DNA from: Candidatus Bipolaricaulota bacterium
GTDB taxonomy: Bacteria; Bipolaricaulota; Bipolaricaulia; RBG-16-55-9
Length of the DNA: 12,625 nt
Direction of reading: 5' to 3'
NCBI GenBank assembly: GCA_027021605.1
Contig: JALUUA010000109.1
Coordinates: 1 to 12,625, forward strand
Made by a program: the position numbers and the translations under genes. Shown in pieces: positions 1 through 5,800 of the stretch (the stretch's first letter is position 1; each line of letters begins with the position of its first letter). The notes below the pieces were generated by a model. It ran no database searches. It was given only the letters and a program-made list of their open reading frames with translations, and was not told the origin of the DNA.

Positions 1-148
1 GGCCGAACTCCTCTAAGAGCCCCTCGGTGGCGCGGAAGACGCCGCCGTCCACGCCCACGTCCTCGCCGAGGACGACCACCCGGTCGTCCAAGCGCATCTC
101 GGTCCGCAAGGCGTCGTTTACGGCTTGGACCAGCGTAAGCTGTGCCAT
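1..148 (-). CDS. pdhB: Pyruvate/2-oxoacid dehydrogenase E1 beta subunit, N-terminal fragment
   Basis: Only the first 49 codons are present; the rest lies beyond the left edge. The translation begins MAQLTLVQAVNDALRTEM and continues with VVVLGEDVGVDGGVFRATEG. This is the characteristic N-terminus of transketolase-like E1 beta subunits, where LGEDVG belongs to the thiamine-diphosphate-binding half. The family pairs with E1 alpha to decarboxylate a 2-oxoacid and pass the acyl group to lipoyl-E2. The ATG (148-146) lies 35 bases after the pdhA stop, with GGGGA about 6 bases upstream as a modest ribosome site. Translation probably follows pdhA in the lipA-pdhA-pdhB operon. Pyruvate is the likeliest substrate, but branched-chain 2-oxoacid or acetoin E1 beta cannot be excluded from this fragment. 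Confidence 0.88.
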   Translation of the reverse strand, partial: MAQLTLVQAVNDALRTEMRLDDRVVVLGEDVGVDGGVFRATEGLLEEFG

Positions 149-168
149 CGTCCGTCCCCACTCGCTTC

Positions 169-191
169 TTTACCCCTTTGCGTTTACCCCT
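169..191. repeat. 9-bp direct repeat spanning the pdhA stop
   Basis: TTTACCCCT occurs at 169-177 and again at 183-191. Read on the minus strand, each copy carries GGGGTAAA, so the pdhA stop codon TAA (186-184) is echoed by a second TAA at 172-170 in another reading frame. No known function; it resembles other short duplications at stop codons in this window. Confidence 0.6.
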
Positions 192-1359
192 CGCGCTCCT
201 TCTCCTGGAGGTACTCCCGCAGCTCCTGGAGCTGCTCTTGGAGGTGCCAGGGCATCTCGGCGAAGGTGTACTTGAAGATCTCCTCGACGTCCCGCTCGGG
301 GAGGTTCTCGTACTGTTCCACGGCCTTGCCGATCTCGGCCTTGGCCTCCTCCCACAGCCGCTCCTCGTCTGCCTCGGACCAGATGCCCTTGGCCTCCAAG
401 AACTTGCGCATTCGCAAGAGGGGATCGCGCCGCTTCCAGGCTTCGACCTCCTCGGGGGAGCGATAGCGGGTCCAGTCGTCCGCGGTGGTGTGGTGGCCGA
501 AACGATACGTGATCGCCTCGATGAGCGTCGGCCCCCCGCCGTCGCGAGCTTTGTCCAAAGCCTCCTTGGTGACGCGGTAGACGGCCAGCACGTCGTTGCC
601 GTCTACTTGTATGCCCTCGAAGCCGTAGGCGATCGCCTTCTGGGCGATGGTCTCGGAGCGGGTTTGGCGCTCGCGCGGGACGGAGATCGCGTATTGGTTG
701 TTTTGGCAGAAGAAGACCGTGGGCGTCTGAAAGACCCCGGCGAAGTTCATCGCCTCGTGGAAGTCGCCCTCGGAGGTGCCCCCGTCGCCGAAGTAGGTGA
801 TCGTGGCGAGCTTCTCGCCGCGGATCTTGGCGGCCCAGGCCAGCCCCACGGCGTGGAGGGTCTGGGTGGCGATGGGGATCGAGACCGTGAAGTTGTTGAC
901 GCCCTCGGGGATGCGGTTTCCGTCCTCGATGCCGCCCCAGTAGGCCAGGATGTCGACCCAGGGCTGGCCGCGGATCGCCTGCACCAGGTGCTCCCGGTAG
1001 GAGGGGAACATCCAGTCTTGGGGCTCCAGGGCCCAGGCGCTCCCGGCTTGGGCGGCCTCCTGGCCCGAGAGGGGGGCGTAGGTCCCCAAGCGCCCCTGGC
1101 GCTGCAGCGCCAGCGCGCGCTCGTCGAAGACCCGCGCGGTGACCATCCAGCGGTAAAGCGCAACGAGCTCGTCGTCGGAGAGCCGGGGCATCGCCCCCTT
1201 GTCCACGAGGGTGCCGTCCTCGGTGAGCACCCGCACGATGGGCGGAAGCGTCCAGTGCAGCTCCGCCTCGGCCGCGCGCTCGACCTCGGACTCGATCGAC
1301 TTTCTCCGCTTCCGACCCTGTGTTTGTCGCTTCTTAGCCTGCGCTTTCGTCTTGGCCAT
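184..1359 (-). CDS. pdhA: Pyruvate/2-oxoacid dehydrogenase E1 alpha subunit
   Basis: 391 residues, close to the usual length for this family. E1 alpha binds thiamine diphosphate and, with E1 beta, catalyses oxidative decarboxylation of a 2-oxoacid in the cytoplasmic dehydrogenase complex. The TPP motif is complete: GDGGTSEGDFHEA starts at residue 191 and the closing asparagines lie in CQNNQYAIS at 218-226. SGQEAAQ (98-104) and the active-site loop YRFGHHTTADDWTRYRS (285-301) are also typical. The start ATG has GGAGG 11 bases upstream, inside a GAGAAG repeat. The first 20 residues are an unusually lysine/arginine-rich tail (AKTKAQAKKRQTQGRKRRK) before the conserved region. The gene lies 31 bases downstream of lipA on the same strand and just before pdhB. 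Pyruvate specificity is inferred from linkage to lipA; a branched-chain E1 alpha remains possible. Confidence 0.93.
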   Translation of the reverse strand: MAKTKAQAKKRQTQGRKRRKSIESEVERAAEAELHWTLPPIVRVLTEDGTLVDKGAMPRLSDDELVALYRWMVTARVFDERALALQRQGRLGTYAPLSGQEAAQAGSAWALEPQDWMFPSYREHLVQAIRGQPWVDILAYWGGIEDGNRIPEGVNNFTVSIPIATQTLHAVGLAWAAKIRGEKLATITYFGDGGTSEGDFHEAMNFAGVFQTPTVFFCQNNQYAISVPRERQTRSETIAQKAIAYGFEGIQVDGNDVLAVYRVTKEALDKARDGGGPTLIEAITYRFGHHTTADDWTRYRSPEEVEAWKRRDPLLRMRKFLEAKGIWSEADEERLWEEAKAEIGKAVEQYENLPERDVEEIFKYTFAEMPWHLQEQLQELREYLQEKEREG

Positions 1360-1374
1360 TGGCCTTTCGTCCTC

Positions 1375-1392
1375 CTTCTCCTTCTCCTTCTC
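1375..1392. repeat. Hexamer tandem repeat (3 copies) at the lipA-pdhA junction
   Basis: CTTCTC is repeated three times on the plus strand, which is GAGAAG on the coding minus strand. The array overlaps the lipA stop codon (1393-1391) and runs into the GGAGG ribosome site of pdhA. On the mRNA it forms a purine-rich run of repeated Shine-Dalgarno-like units. Slippage by one unit would change the lipA-pdhA spacing by 6 bases. Confidence 0.75.
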
Positions 1393-2320
1393 ACTCTTGC
1401 GCTTGCACGTTTGCTTCCACGTTCGGTTCCACTTTGCCGCGGATCAGGCTCTTGATGAAAAACTCCCCGGCGCGGTAGGAGCTGCGCACCAGGGGACCCG
1501 CCGCTACGTACCGAAAGCCCAGCTCCTCCCCCAAACGGCGGTAGCGCTCGAACTCCTCCGGCGGGAGGTACCGCACCACGGGGAGGTGCTTTCGGGTGGG
1601 GCGCAGGTACTGCCCCAGCGTCAGGAAGTCCACCCCCACGCTGCGGAGGTCCCGCATCGTTTGGAGGACCTCCTCCTCCGTCTCCCCCAGCCCCAACATC
1701 AAGGACGACTTCGTGTAGCGCGTGGGGTCCAGCTCCTTGATCGTCTCCAAGACCCGTAAGGACTGCTCGTACCGCGCCCGGCGGTCCCGCACCTTGGGGG
1801 TGAGGCGCTCGACGGTCTCGACGTTGTGCCCGATCACATCGGGCTTGGCCTCCACGACCTTCCGGAGGGCCTCGCGATCCCCCCGGAAGTCGGGGATCAG
1901 CAGCTCGATCAGCATGTGGGGGACCTTCTGCTTAACCGTGCGGACGGTTTGGGCGAAATGGGAGGCCCCGCCGTCGGGGAGGTCGTCGCGGGCGACGCTC
2001 GTTAACACGACGTAGTCCAGGTTCCACTCGCTTAAGACCCGAGCGACCTTCCAGGGCTCTAAGGGGTCGACCCACCCCTGGGGGTGGCCGGAGGTGACGG
2101 CGCAAAACCGACACCCCCGGGTGCAGACCCCGCCCAGGAGCATGATCGTGGCCGTTCCGCCGCCCCAGCACTCGTGAAGATTCGGGCAGCGGGCCTCCTC
2201 GCAGACGGTGTGGAGGCCGTGGGCGCGCAGATTCGCTTTAACCCGCCGATAACGCTCCCCGCCGGGGGGACGGATCTTGAGCCAGTCCGGCTTCTTCAGC
2301 GCCGTGCCTTCGGTGGGCAT
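1391..2320 (-). CDS. lipA: Lipoyl synthase, radical SAM
   Basis: 309 residues, full length for the family. LipA inserts two sulfur atoms into the octanoyl group carried on E2 or H proteins, using S-adenosylmethionine and two [4Fe-4S] clusters. The auxiliary-cluster cysteines are C40, C45 and C51 (CEEARCPNLHEC). The radical-SAM cysteines are C66, C70 and C73 (CTRGCRFC). The family's C-terminal serine motif RSSYRAGE is at 279-286. The ATG at 2320-2318 has GAGGA 7 bases upstream and no good alternative start nearby. It heads an operon with pdhA and pdhB, so the lipoylated E2 of that dehydrogenase complex is a likely client. A strong sigma70-like promoter lies about 60 bases upstream of the start. 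The C-terminal tail after about residue 296 (KVEPNVEANVQAQE) is low complexity. Confidence 0.97.
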   Translation of the reverse strand: MPTEGTALKKPDWLKIRPPGGERYRRVKANLRAHGLHTVCEEARCPNLHECWGGGTATIMLLGGVCTRGCRFCAVTSGHPQGWVDPLEPWKVARVLSEWNLDYVVLTSVARDDLPDGGASHFAQTVRTVKQKVPHMLIELLIPDFRGDREALRKVVEAKPDVIGHNVETVERLTPKVRDRRARYEQSLRVLETIKELDPTRYTKSSLMLGLGETEEEVLQTMRDLRSVGVDFLTLGQYLRPTRKHLPVVRYLPPEEFERYRRLGEELGFRYVAAGPLVRSSYRAGEFFIKSLIRGKVEPNVEANVQAQE

Positions 2321-2388
2321 CGTCGGGTCCTCGGAGCCCCTCCTCTTGGTTGAGAGCGGAACGACAACGACCGCCCGGAACGCAGGCG

Positions 2389-2417
2389 ATTATAGTCCCC
2401 CCGGAGGCAAGAGGCAA
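2389..2417 (-). promoter_or_regulatory. Sigma70-like promoter of lipA-pdhAB
   Basis: On the minus strand a perfect -10 TATAAT (2394-2389) is preceded, 17 bases away, by TTGCCT (2417-2412) as the -35. A second TTGCCT at 2410-2405 is too close to serve. Transcription would start near 2382, giving a leader of about 60 bases before lipA. It lies back to back with the regulator promoter; the two -35 boxes are 32 bases apart. Confidence 0.75.
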
Positions 2418-2449
2418 CTTACCCCAAGGGCTTTTTCGTCCCCTCCCAC

Positions 2450-2479
2450 TTGACGGAGGCCCCGACGGGGGCCTATGCT
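2450..2479 (+). promoter_or_regulatory. Sigma70-like promoter of the CRP/FNR gene
   Basis: TTGACG (2450-2455) and TATGCT (2474-2479) are separated by 18 bases. The -10 ends only 8 bases before the ATG at 2488. Transcription would therefore start about two bases before the start codon, giving an essentially leaderless message. There is no separate Shine-Dalgarno site; only a run of G directly precedes the ATG. Confidence 0.65.
2457..2474. promoter_or_regulatory. Perfect palindrome filling the promoter spacer
   Basis: AGGCCCC-GACG-GGGGCCT is an exact inverted repeat with 7-bp arms. It occupies nearly the whole spacer between the -35 and -10 of the regulator gene, overlapping the first base of the -10. 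A protein bound here would block or reshape the promoter, so it is a candidate operator. It does not match CRP (GTGA) or FNR (TTGAT) half-sites, so the binding protein is unknown. Confidence 0.45.
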
Positions 2480-2487
2480 CTCGGGGG

Positions 2488-3192
2488 ATGGAACGGCCAA
2501 CGGCGCACAGCCCGGAGCGCTGCCGCTACTGCTTGAACGAGGCGTGCCTGTTCGTGGACGTAAGCCGCGAGGACCTCGCCTTTGAGCCCGAACGGTTCAC
2601 CCAGACGATCGAGTACGAGAAGGGCCAGACCCTCTTCCAGGAGGGGGCTCCCGTCTACGGGTACTACATCCTCTGCGAGGGGGCCGTAAAGCTGAGCCGC
2701 CACTTGGCGGGGGGCAAGAAGCTCATCGTGGCGGTGCTCGGGCCCGGGGACATCCTGGGGCTGGAAGCCTCCCACCGCGGGCGGTTCGCCCTGGAGGCGG
2801 AAGCCCTGGAGCACACGCGCGTAGGCTTCATTGACAAGCGGGAGTTCACCCGGCTCCTGGAGCGCCACCCCCGGTTCGCGGCGGCCCTGGTGGAGAAGCT
2901 CTCCGAGGAGGTGAGCAAGCTCCAGGAGCACCTCTGGGCGACCCTGCGCCGCGGGGCCCGGGGGCGGATCGCTTATCTCCTGCTGGAGCTCTCCCGAACC
3001 CACGGGCGCAACCACCCCGAGGGCGTTTTGATTGACGTGGTGCTTACCCGGGAGGAGCTGGCGGAGATGGCCGGGGTGGCCCGCGAGACGGCCAGCTTGA
3101 TCCTAAGCGAATTTCAATCGAAGGGCTGGATCGCCTCCCAGGGGCGCAAGATCCTGGTGCGCGACCGGGCGGCGCTCGAGAGCCTCCTCTAA
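2488..3192 (+). CDS. CRP/FNR-family transcriptional regulator with N-terminal cysteine cluster
   Basis: 234 residues from the ATG at 2488, a standard length. The 46-codon upstream extension is not family-like and crosses the promoter. Residues 45-120 form the cyclic-nucleotide-binding-type beta barrel (KGQTLFQEG, GPGDILGLEAS), and a dimerisation helix covers roughly 124-155. The helix-turn-helix is about 186-212. Its recognition helix ARETASLILSEF carries R199 and E200, equivalent to CRP R180 and E181, which read GTGA half-sites. CRP's third contact arginine is replaced by leucine. The CRP cAMP-binding residues are not apparent. At the N-terminus C12, C15 and C20 resemble the FNR [4Fe-4S] cysteine cluster, and C63 (YYILCEG) is a possible fourth ligand, at a different place from E. 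coli FNR Cys122. Oxygen or redox sensing is therefore plausible but unproven. The gene lies between the pdh and kor-hdr operons and probably regulates one or both. Confidence 0.9.
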   Translation: MERPTAHSPERCRYCLNEACLFVDVSREDLAFEPERFTQTIEYEKGQTLFQEGAPVYGYYILCEGAVKLSRHLAGGKKLIVAVLGPGDILGLEASHRGRFALEAEALEHTRVGFIDKREFTRLLERHPRFAAALVEKLSEEVSKLQEHLWATLRRGARGRIAYLLLELSRTHGRNHPEGVLIDVVLTREELAEMAGVARETASLILSEFQSKGWIASQGRKILVRDRAALESLL

Positions 3193-3206
3193 CCTCTAAC
3201 GCCTAA
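3186..3206. repeat. 7-bp tandem repeat carrying stop codons in three frames
   Basis: CCTCTAA (3186-3192), CCTCTAA (3193-3199) and CGCCTAA (3200-3206) follow head to tail. The first contains the true stop of the regulator. Because the unit is 7 bases, the three TAA codons fall in three different reading frames. Confidence 0.7.
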
Positions 3207-3253
3207 CCCCTCCCCTCCCCAAAGCCCCAAAGTGAGAAACCCAACACCTTTCC

Positions 3254-3267
3254 GTGAGGGTTCTCAC
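3254..3267 (+). promoter_or_regulatory. CRP-type operator GTGA-N6-TCAC
   Basis: GTGA-GGGTTC-TCAC matches the core of the CRP consensus (TGTGA-N6-TCACA) in sequence and spacing. Its centre, between 3260 and 3261, is 41.5 bases before the predicted start at 3302, the position used by class II CRP/FNR activators. An additional GTGAG half-site lies exactly 22 bases upstream at 3232. The R-E pair in the neighbouring regulator's recognition helix suits GTGA. The same sequence also forms one arm of an imperfect inverted repeat (3232-3242 with 3258-3267). Confidence 0.65.
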
Positions 3268-3295
3268 CGACAGTAGGGGTTTTCCCGCATAGAAT
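3267..3295 (+). promoter_or_regulatory. Predicted activator-dependent promoter of the kor-hdr operon
   Basis: TAGAAT (3290-3295) is a good -10. Seventeen bases upstream, CCGACA (3267-3272) is a weak -35 that overlaps the edge of the CRP-type box. A poor -35 next to an activator site centred at -41.5 is the classic arrangement for activator dependence. The transcript would begin near G3302 and give a leader of about 48 bases before korD. Confidence 0.6.
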
Positions 3296-3308
3296 GGGCC
3301 TGGGAACG

Positions 3309-3334
3309 GTGATCGCTAAGGGTGATCTCTTCAC
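3309..3334 (+). promoter_or_regulatory. Additional GTGA half-sites in the korD leader
   Basis: GTGATC occurs at 3309-3314 and again at 3322-3327. The second is followed by TCAC to give GTGA-N5-TCAC (3322-3334), one base short of the CRP spacing. These lie downstream of the predicted transcription start and could be a repressor site, weak regulator contacts or chance. Confidence 0.25.
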
Positions 3335-3349
3335 GGGAGGGCGAGAGCG

Positions 3350-3676
3350 ATGATCCCACCCCAGACCGAGACCTCGGGGGTCGGCGCCAAACGTCGGCTC
3401 CTCGGAGGTGCCGTCAAGGTCCCCCGCGGCCGCGTCTACGTCATCCCCGAGCGCTGCAAGGAGTGCGGCTTCTGCTGGACCTTCTGCCCCAAGGACGTCC
3501 TCGAAAAATCCCCCCAGATCAACTTCAAGGGCTATCACTACCCCAGGGTGCGGGAGGACAAGGTGGGCGAGTGCGTCGACTGCAAGACCTGCATGCTCGT
3601 CTGCCCCGAGTTCGCCATCTTCACCGAGGAAGTCCCAGAGCCCGAAGGGCAAGGGGAGGAGGTCGAGGCCGCATGA
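3350..3676 (+). CDS. korD: 2-oxoacid:ferredoxin oxidoreductase, ferredoxin-like delta subunit
   Basis: 108 residues. Two complete [4Fe-4S] motifs are visible: C36, C39, C42, C46 (CKECGFCWTFCP) and C75, C78, C81, C85 (CVDCKTCMLVCP). In KorD/OorD-type subunits these clusters carry electrons from the catalytic KorB cluster to free ferredoxin or a partner protein. The ATG has GGAGG (3336-3340) nine bases upstream. The stop overlaps the korA start as ATGA, indicating translational coupling. The gene is first in the kor-hdr operon, just behind the CRP-type promoter. The first 28 residues are basic and not conserved-looking; the C-terminus is acidic (EVPEPEGQGEEVEAA). It could also be annotated as a stand-alone 2[4Fe-4S] ferredoxin, but the context favours the Kor subunit. 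Confidence 0.9.
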   Translation: MIPPQTETSGVGAKRRLLGGAVKVPRGRVYVIPERCKECGFCWTFCPKDVLEKSPQINFKGYHYPRVREDKVGECVDCKTCMLVCPEFAIFTEEVPEPEGQGEEVEAA

Positions 3677-4851
3677 GAAAGCTCCTGGCCCCGGAGGGCG
3701 TCGACCGCGAGGCGGTGCTGGCGGGCGAGCACTTCATGACCGGCGACGACGCCTGCGCCGAGGGGGCGATCGCAGCCGGGTGTAGATTTTACGCGGGCTA
3801 CCCCATCACGCCCTCCTCGGAGATCGCCGAGAGAATGGCCAAAAGACTCCCCCAAGTCGGCGGCGTCTACATCCAGATGGAGGACGAGCTGGCCTCGATG
3901 GCCGCGATCATCGGAGCCTCCTGCGCGGGGGCCAAGGCGATGACGGCCACCTCCGGCCCGGGCTTCTCGTTGATGCAGGAGAACATCGGGCTGGCGTTCA
4001 TGATGGAGGCCCCCTGCGTGGTCGTGGACGTGCAAAGAGGCGGGCCCTCCACGGGGCTCCCGACGCTGCTGGGCCAGAGCGACATGATGCAGGCCCGCTT
4101 CGGCTCCCACGGGGATTACGCCGTGATCGCCTACGCGCCCGCCTCGCCCCAGGAGATGTTCGACCTCACCGTGAAGGCGTTCAACATGGCCGAGCGCTTC
4201 CGCACGCCCGTCTTGGTGATGGCCGACGAGCTGGTGGGCCACATGTCCGAGCGCGTGGTGATCGACCCGGACAAGATCGAGATCGAGCGCCGACCCCGGC
4301 CGGAGGCGAAGCCCGCGGAGGGCGCGCGGATTCTCCCCTTCGGGGCCAACGGCCGGGGGGAGAACGGGGTCCCGCCCATGCCGCTGGCGGGCGAGGGCTA
4401 TCGCGTCCACTTTACGGGCCTCACCCACGACGAGCGGGGCTACCCGCAGATCGACCCCGAGACCCAGGAGCGCATGATCCGGCGCAAGATCCGGAAGATC
4501 TGGGATCACCGCGACGAGATCGTCGAGTATGAGGAGGTCGAGCTGGACGACGCCCCGATCGTGCTCGTCGCGTATGGGTCGACGGCCCGCGCGGCCCTGC
4601 GGGCCCTGCGCCTGGCGCGTGAGAGGGGGCTTAGAGTGGGGATGCTCCGCTTGATCACTGCCTGGCCCTTCCCCGGCCGCAAGGTGGAGGAGCTGAAGGA
4701 TCGGGAGCTGATCGTCCCCGAGGTGAACGCCGGCCAGATGGCCCGCGAGGTGGAGCGCTGGGCCCGCAAGCCCGTCCACAGGGTCAATCGCCTGGGCGGC
4801 GCCCCCATCGCCCCGGAGGAGATCCTCCAGAAGATCGAGGAGGTAGCGTAA
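3673..4851 (+). CDS. korA: 2-oxoglutarate-type:ferredoxin oxidoreductase alpha subunit
   Basis: 392 residues from the ATG overlapping the korD stop. KorA carries the pyrimidine-binding and transketolase C-terminal-like domains of 2-oxoacid:ferredoxin oxidoreductase. The enzyme oxidatively decarboxylates a 2-oxoacid with CoA, giving acyl-CoA, CO2 and reduced ferredoxin. Visible signatures are YPITPSSE (43-50), TSGPGFSLM (93-101) and GPSTGLPT (124-131). The C-terminal part (about 270-392) has the transketolase-C-like fold segment with AYGSTARAAL and LITAWPFP. The four separate subunits in the order D-A-B-C match KorDABC/OorDABC, so 2-oxoglutarate is the likeliest substrate; branched-chain 2-oxoacids (Vor type) are possible. 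The ORF is open upstream of 3673, but earlier starts would lie inside korD in another frame. A paralogue begins at 12087. Confidence 0.92.
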   Translation: MRKLLAPEGVDREAVLAGEHFMTGDDACAEGAIAAGCRFYAGYPITPSSEIAERMAKRLPQVGGVYIQMEDELASMAAIIGASCAGAKAMTATSGPGFSLMQENIGLAFMMEAPCVVVDVQRGGPSTGLPTLLGQSDMMQARFGSHGDYAVIAYAPASPQEMFDLTVKAFNMAERFRTPVLVMADELVGHMSERVVIDPDKIEIERRPRPEAKPAEGARILPFGANGRGENGVPPMPLAGEGYRVHFTGLTHDERGYPQIDPETQERMIRRKIRKIWDHRDEIVEYEEVELDDAPIVLVAYGSTARAALRALRLARERGLRVGMLRLITAWPFPGRKVEELKDRELIVPEVNAGQMAREVERWARKPVHRVNRLGGAPIAPEEILQKIEEVA

Positions 4852-4852
4852 G

Positions 4853-5800
4853 ATGGCCGTCTCCGTTCGGCAAGTGGAAGACGAAGCCCTGCACGTGATC
4901 AAGACGGACCGCCATCCCGAAGACGAGATCCTGCGGAAGGACCGCCTGCCCCACATCTGGTGCCCCGGCTGCGGCATCGGCGTGGCCGTGACGGCCTACA
5001 TCGAGGCGCTCAAGCGCTCTGACATCCCTCGGGAGCAGCACGTGGTCGTCTCGGGGATCGGCTGCACGGGCCGGGTGGCCGGGTACGTGAACCTCGACTC
5101 CTACCACACCACCCACGGGCGGGCCATCCCCTTCGCCACGGGGCTGGCGATCGCCAACCCCGAGCTGGAGGTGACCGTCTTCAGCGGCGACGGGGACTTG
5201 TTCGCCATCGGGGGGAACCACATCATCCACGCCGCCCGGCGCAACGTGGACCTCAACGTGATCTGCGTCAACAACTTCAACTACGGGATGACGGGCGGCC
5301 AGTTCGGCCCCACCACCCCCGAGGAGGCGAAGACCACCACCACGCCCTACGGCAACGTGGAGGACGGCTTCAACTTGCCCTATCTGGCCGCGGCCTCGGG
5401 GGCCGTGTACGTGGCCCGCTGGACGTCGCTCCACTTCCGCCCGCTGCGCGATGCCATCTTGAGGGCGTTCCAGAAGAGGGGCTTGACGTTCATCGAGGTC
5501 GTCTCGCCCTGTCCCACGAGCTTTGGGCGGCCCAACGAGCTGGGCGAGGGGCTCGACGAGATGGAGTGGTATCGCCTGAGCTGCGTCATCGACCACGACG
5601 CGGATCTGAGGGAGATTGGGCTCTCCATGCGCAAGGACTCCCACATCGTGGTGGGCAACTTCGTGGACGTCGAGCGCCCCGAGTTCCTCGAGCGCTACGA
5701 GCGGGTGATCCAAAGGGCGCAGGGCCAGCGGAGCGCAGCCCAGGAGGTGGGGCCGGAGTCGAAGCGCGATCAGGCCCAAGCGCAAGGAGGAGCGGCATGA
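4853..5800 (+). CDS. korB: 2-oxoglutarate-type:ferredoxin oxidoreductase beta subunit
   Basis: 315 residues. KorB binds thiamine diphosphate and one [4Fe-4S] cluster and holds the catalytic centre. The TPP motif runs from GDGD (112-115) to VNNFNYGMTGGQ (139-150). Cluster cysteines are C37 and C40 (WCPGCG), C71 (GCTGR) and C220 (SPCPT), with spacing like that of characterised 2-oxoacid:ferredoxin oxidoreductases. The ATG begins one base after the korA stop, and GAGGAGG (4837-4843) inside the korA end serves as ribosome site. The last 30 or so residues (from VIQRAQGQRS) form a polar, Ala/Gln-rich tail, longer than usual for KorB. That tail contains the AAGGAGG ribosome site for korC, so it may be partly shaped by this role. 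The stop overlaps korC as ATGA. Confidence 0.94.
   Translation: MAVSVRQVEDEALHVIKTDRHPEDEILRKDRLPHIWCPGCGIGVAVTAYIEALKRSDIPREQHVVVSGIGCTGRVAGYVNLDSYHTTHGRAIPFATGLAIANPELEVTVFSGDGDLFAIGGNHIIHAARRNVDLNVICVNNFNYGMTGGQFGPTTPEEAKTTTTPYGNVEDGFNLPYLAAASGAVYVARWTSLHFRPLRDAILRAFQKRGLTFIEVVSPCPTSFGRPNELGEGLDEMEWYRLSCVIDHDADLREIGLSMRKDSHIVVGNFVDVERPEFLERYERVIQRAQGQRSAAQEVGPESKRDQAQAQGGAA

Noticed and set aside
142..1455. Long plus-strand ORF antisense to pdhA
   Set aside because: It mirrors a clear E1 alpha gene and its translation is Leu/Gly/Arg-rich without domains. Such shadows are expected in GC-rich codon use.
2350..2487. Upstream start for the regulator at 2350
   Set aside because: The extra 46 residues are not family-like and would cover both divergent promoters. 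ATG 2488 gives a normal-length CRP/FNR protein.
2321..2487. CRP/FNR box in the lipA-regulator intergenic region
   Set aside because: No GTGA, TCAC or TTGAT half-sites were found there; only the unrelated GGGGCC palindrome is present.
3232..3267. Intrinsic terminator after the regulator gene
   Set aside because: GTGAGAAACCC and GGGTTCTCAC can pair with one bulge, but no T-run follows, and the same bases fit a CRP-type operator better.
3538..4977. 479-codon minus-strand ORF opposite korA
   Set aside because: KorA on the plus strand has all family motifs; the antisense product is His/Gly/Asp-rich and featureless.
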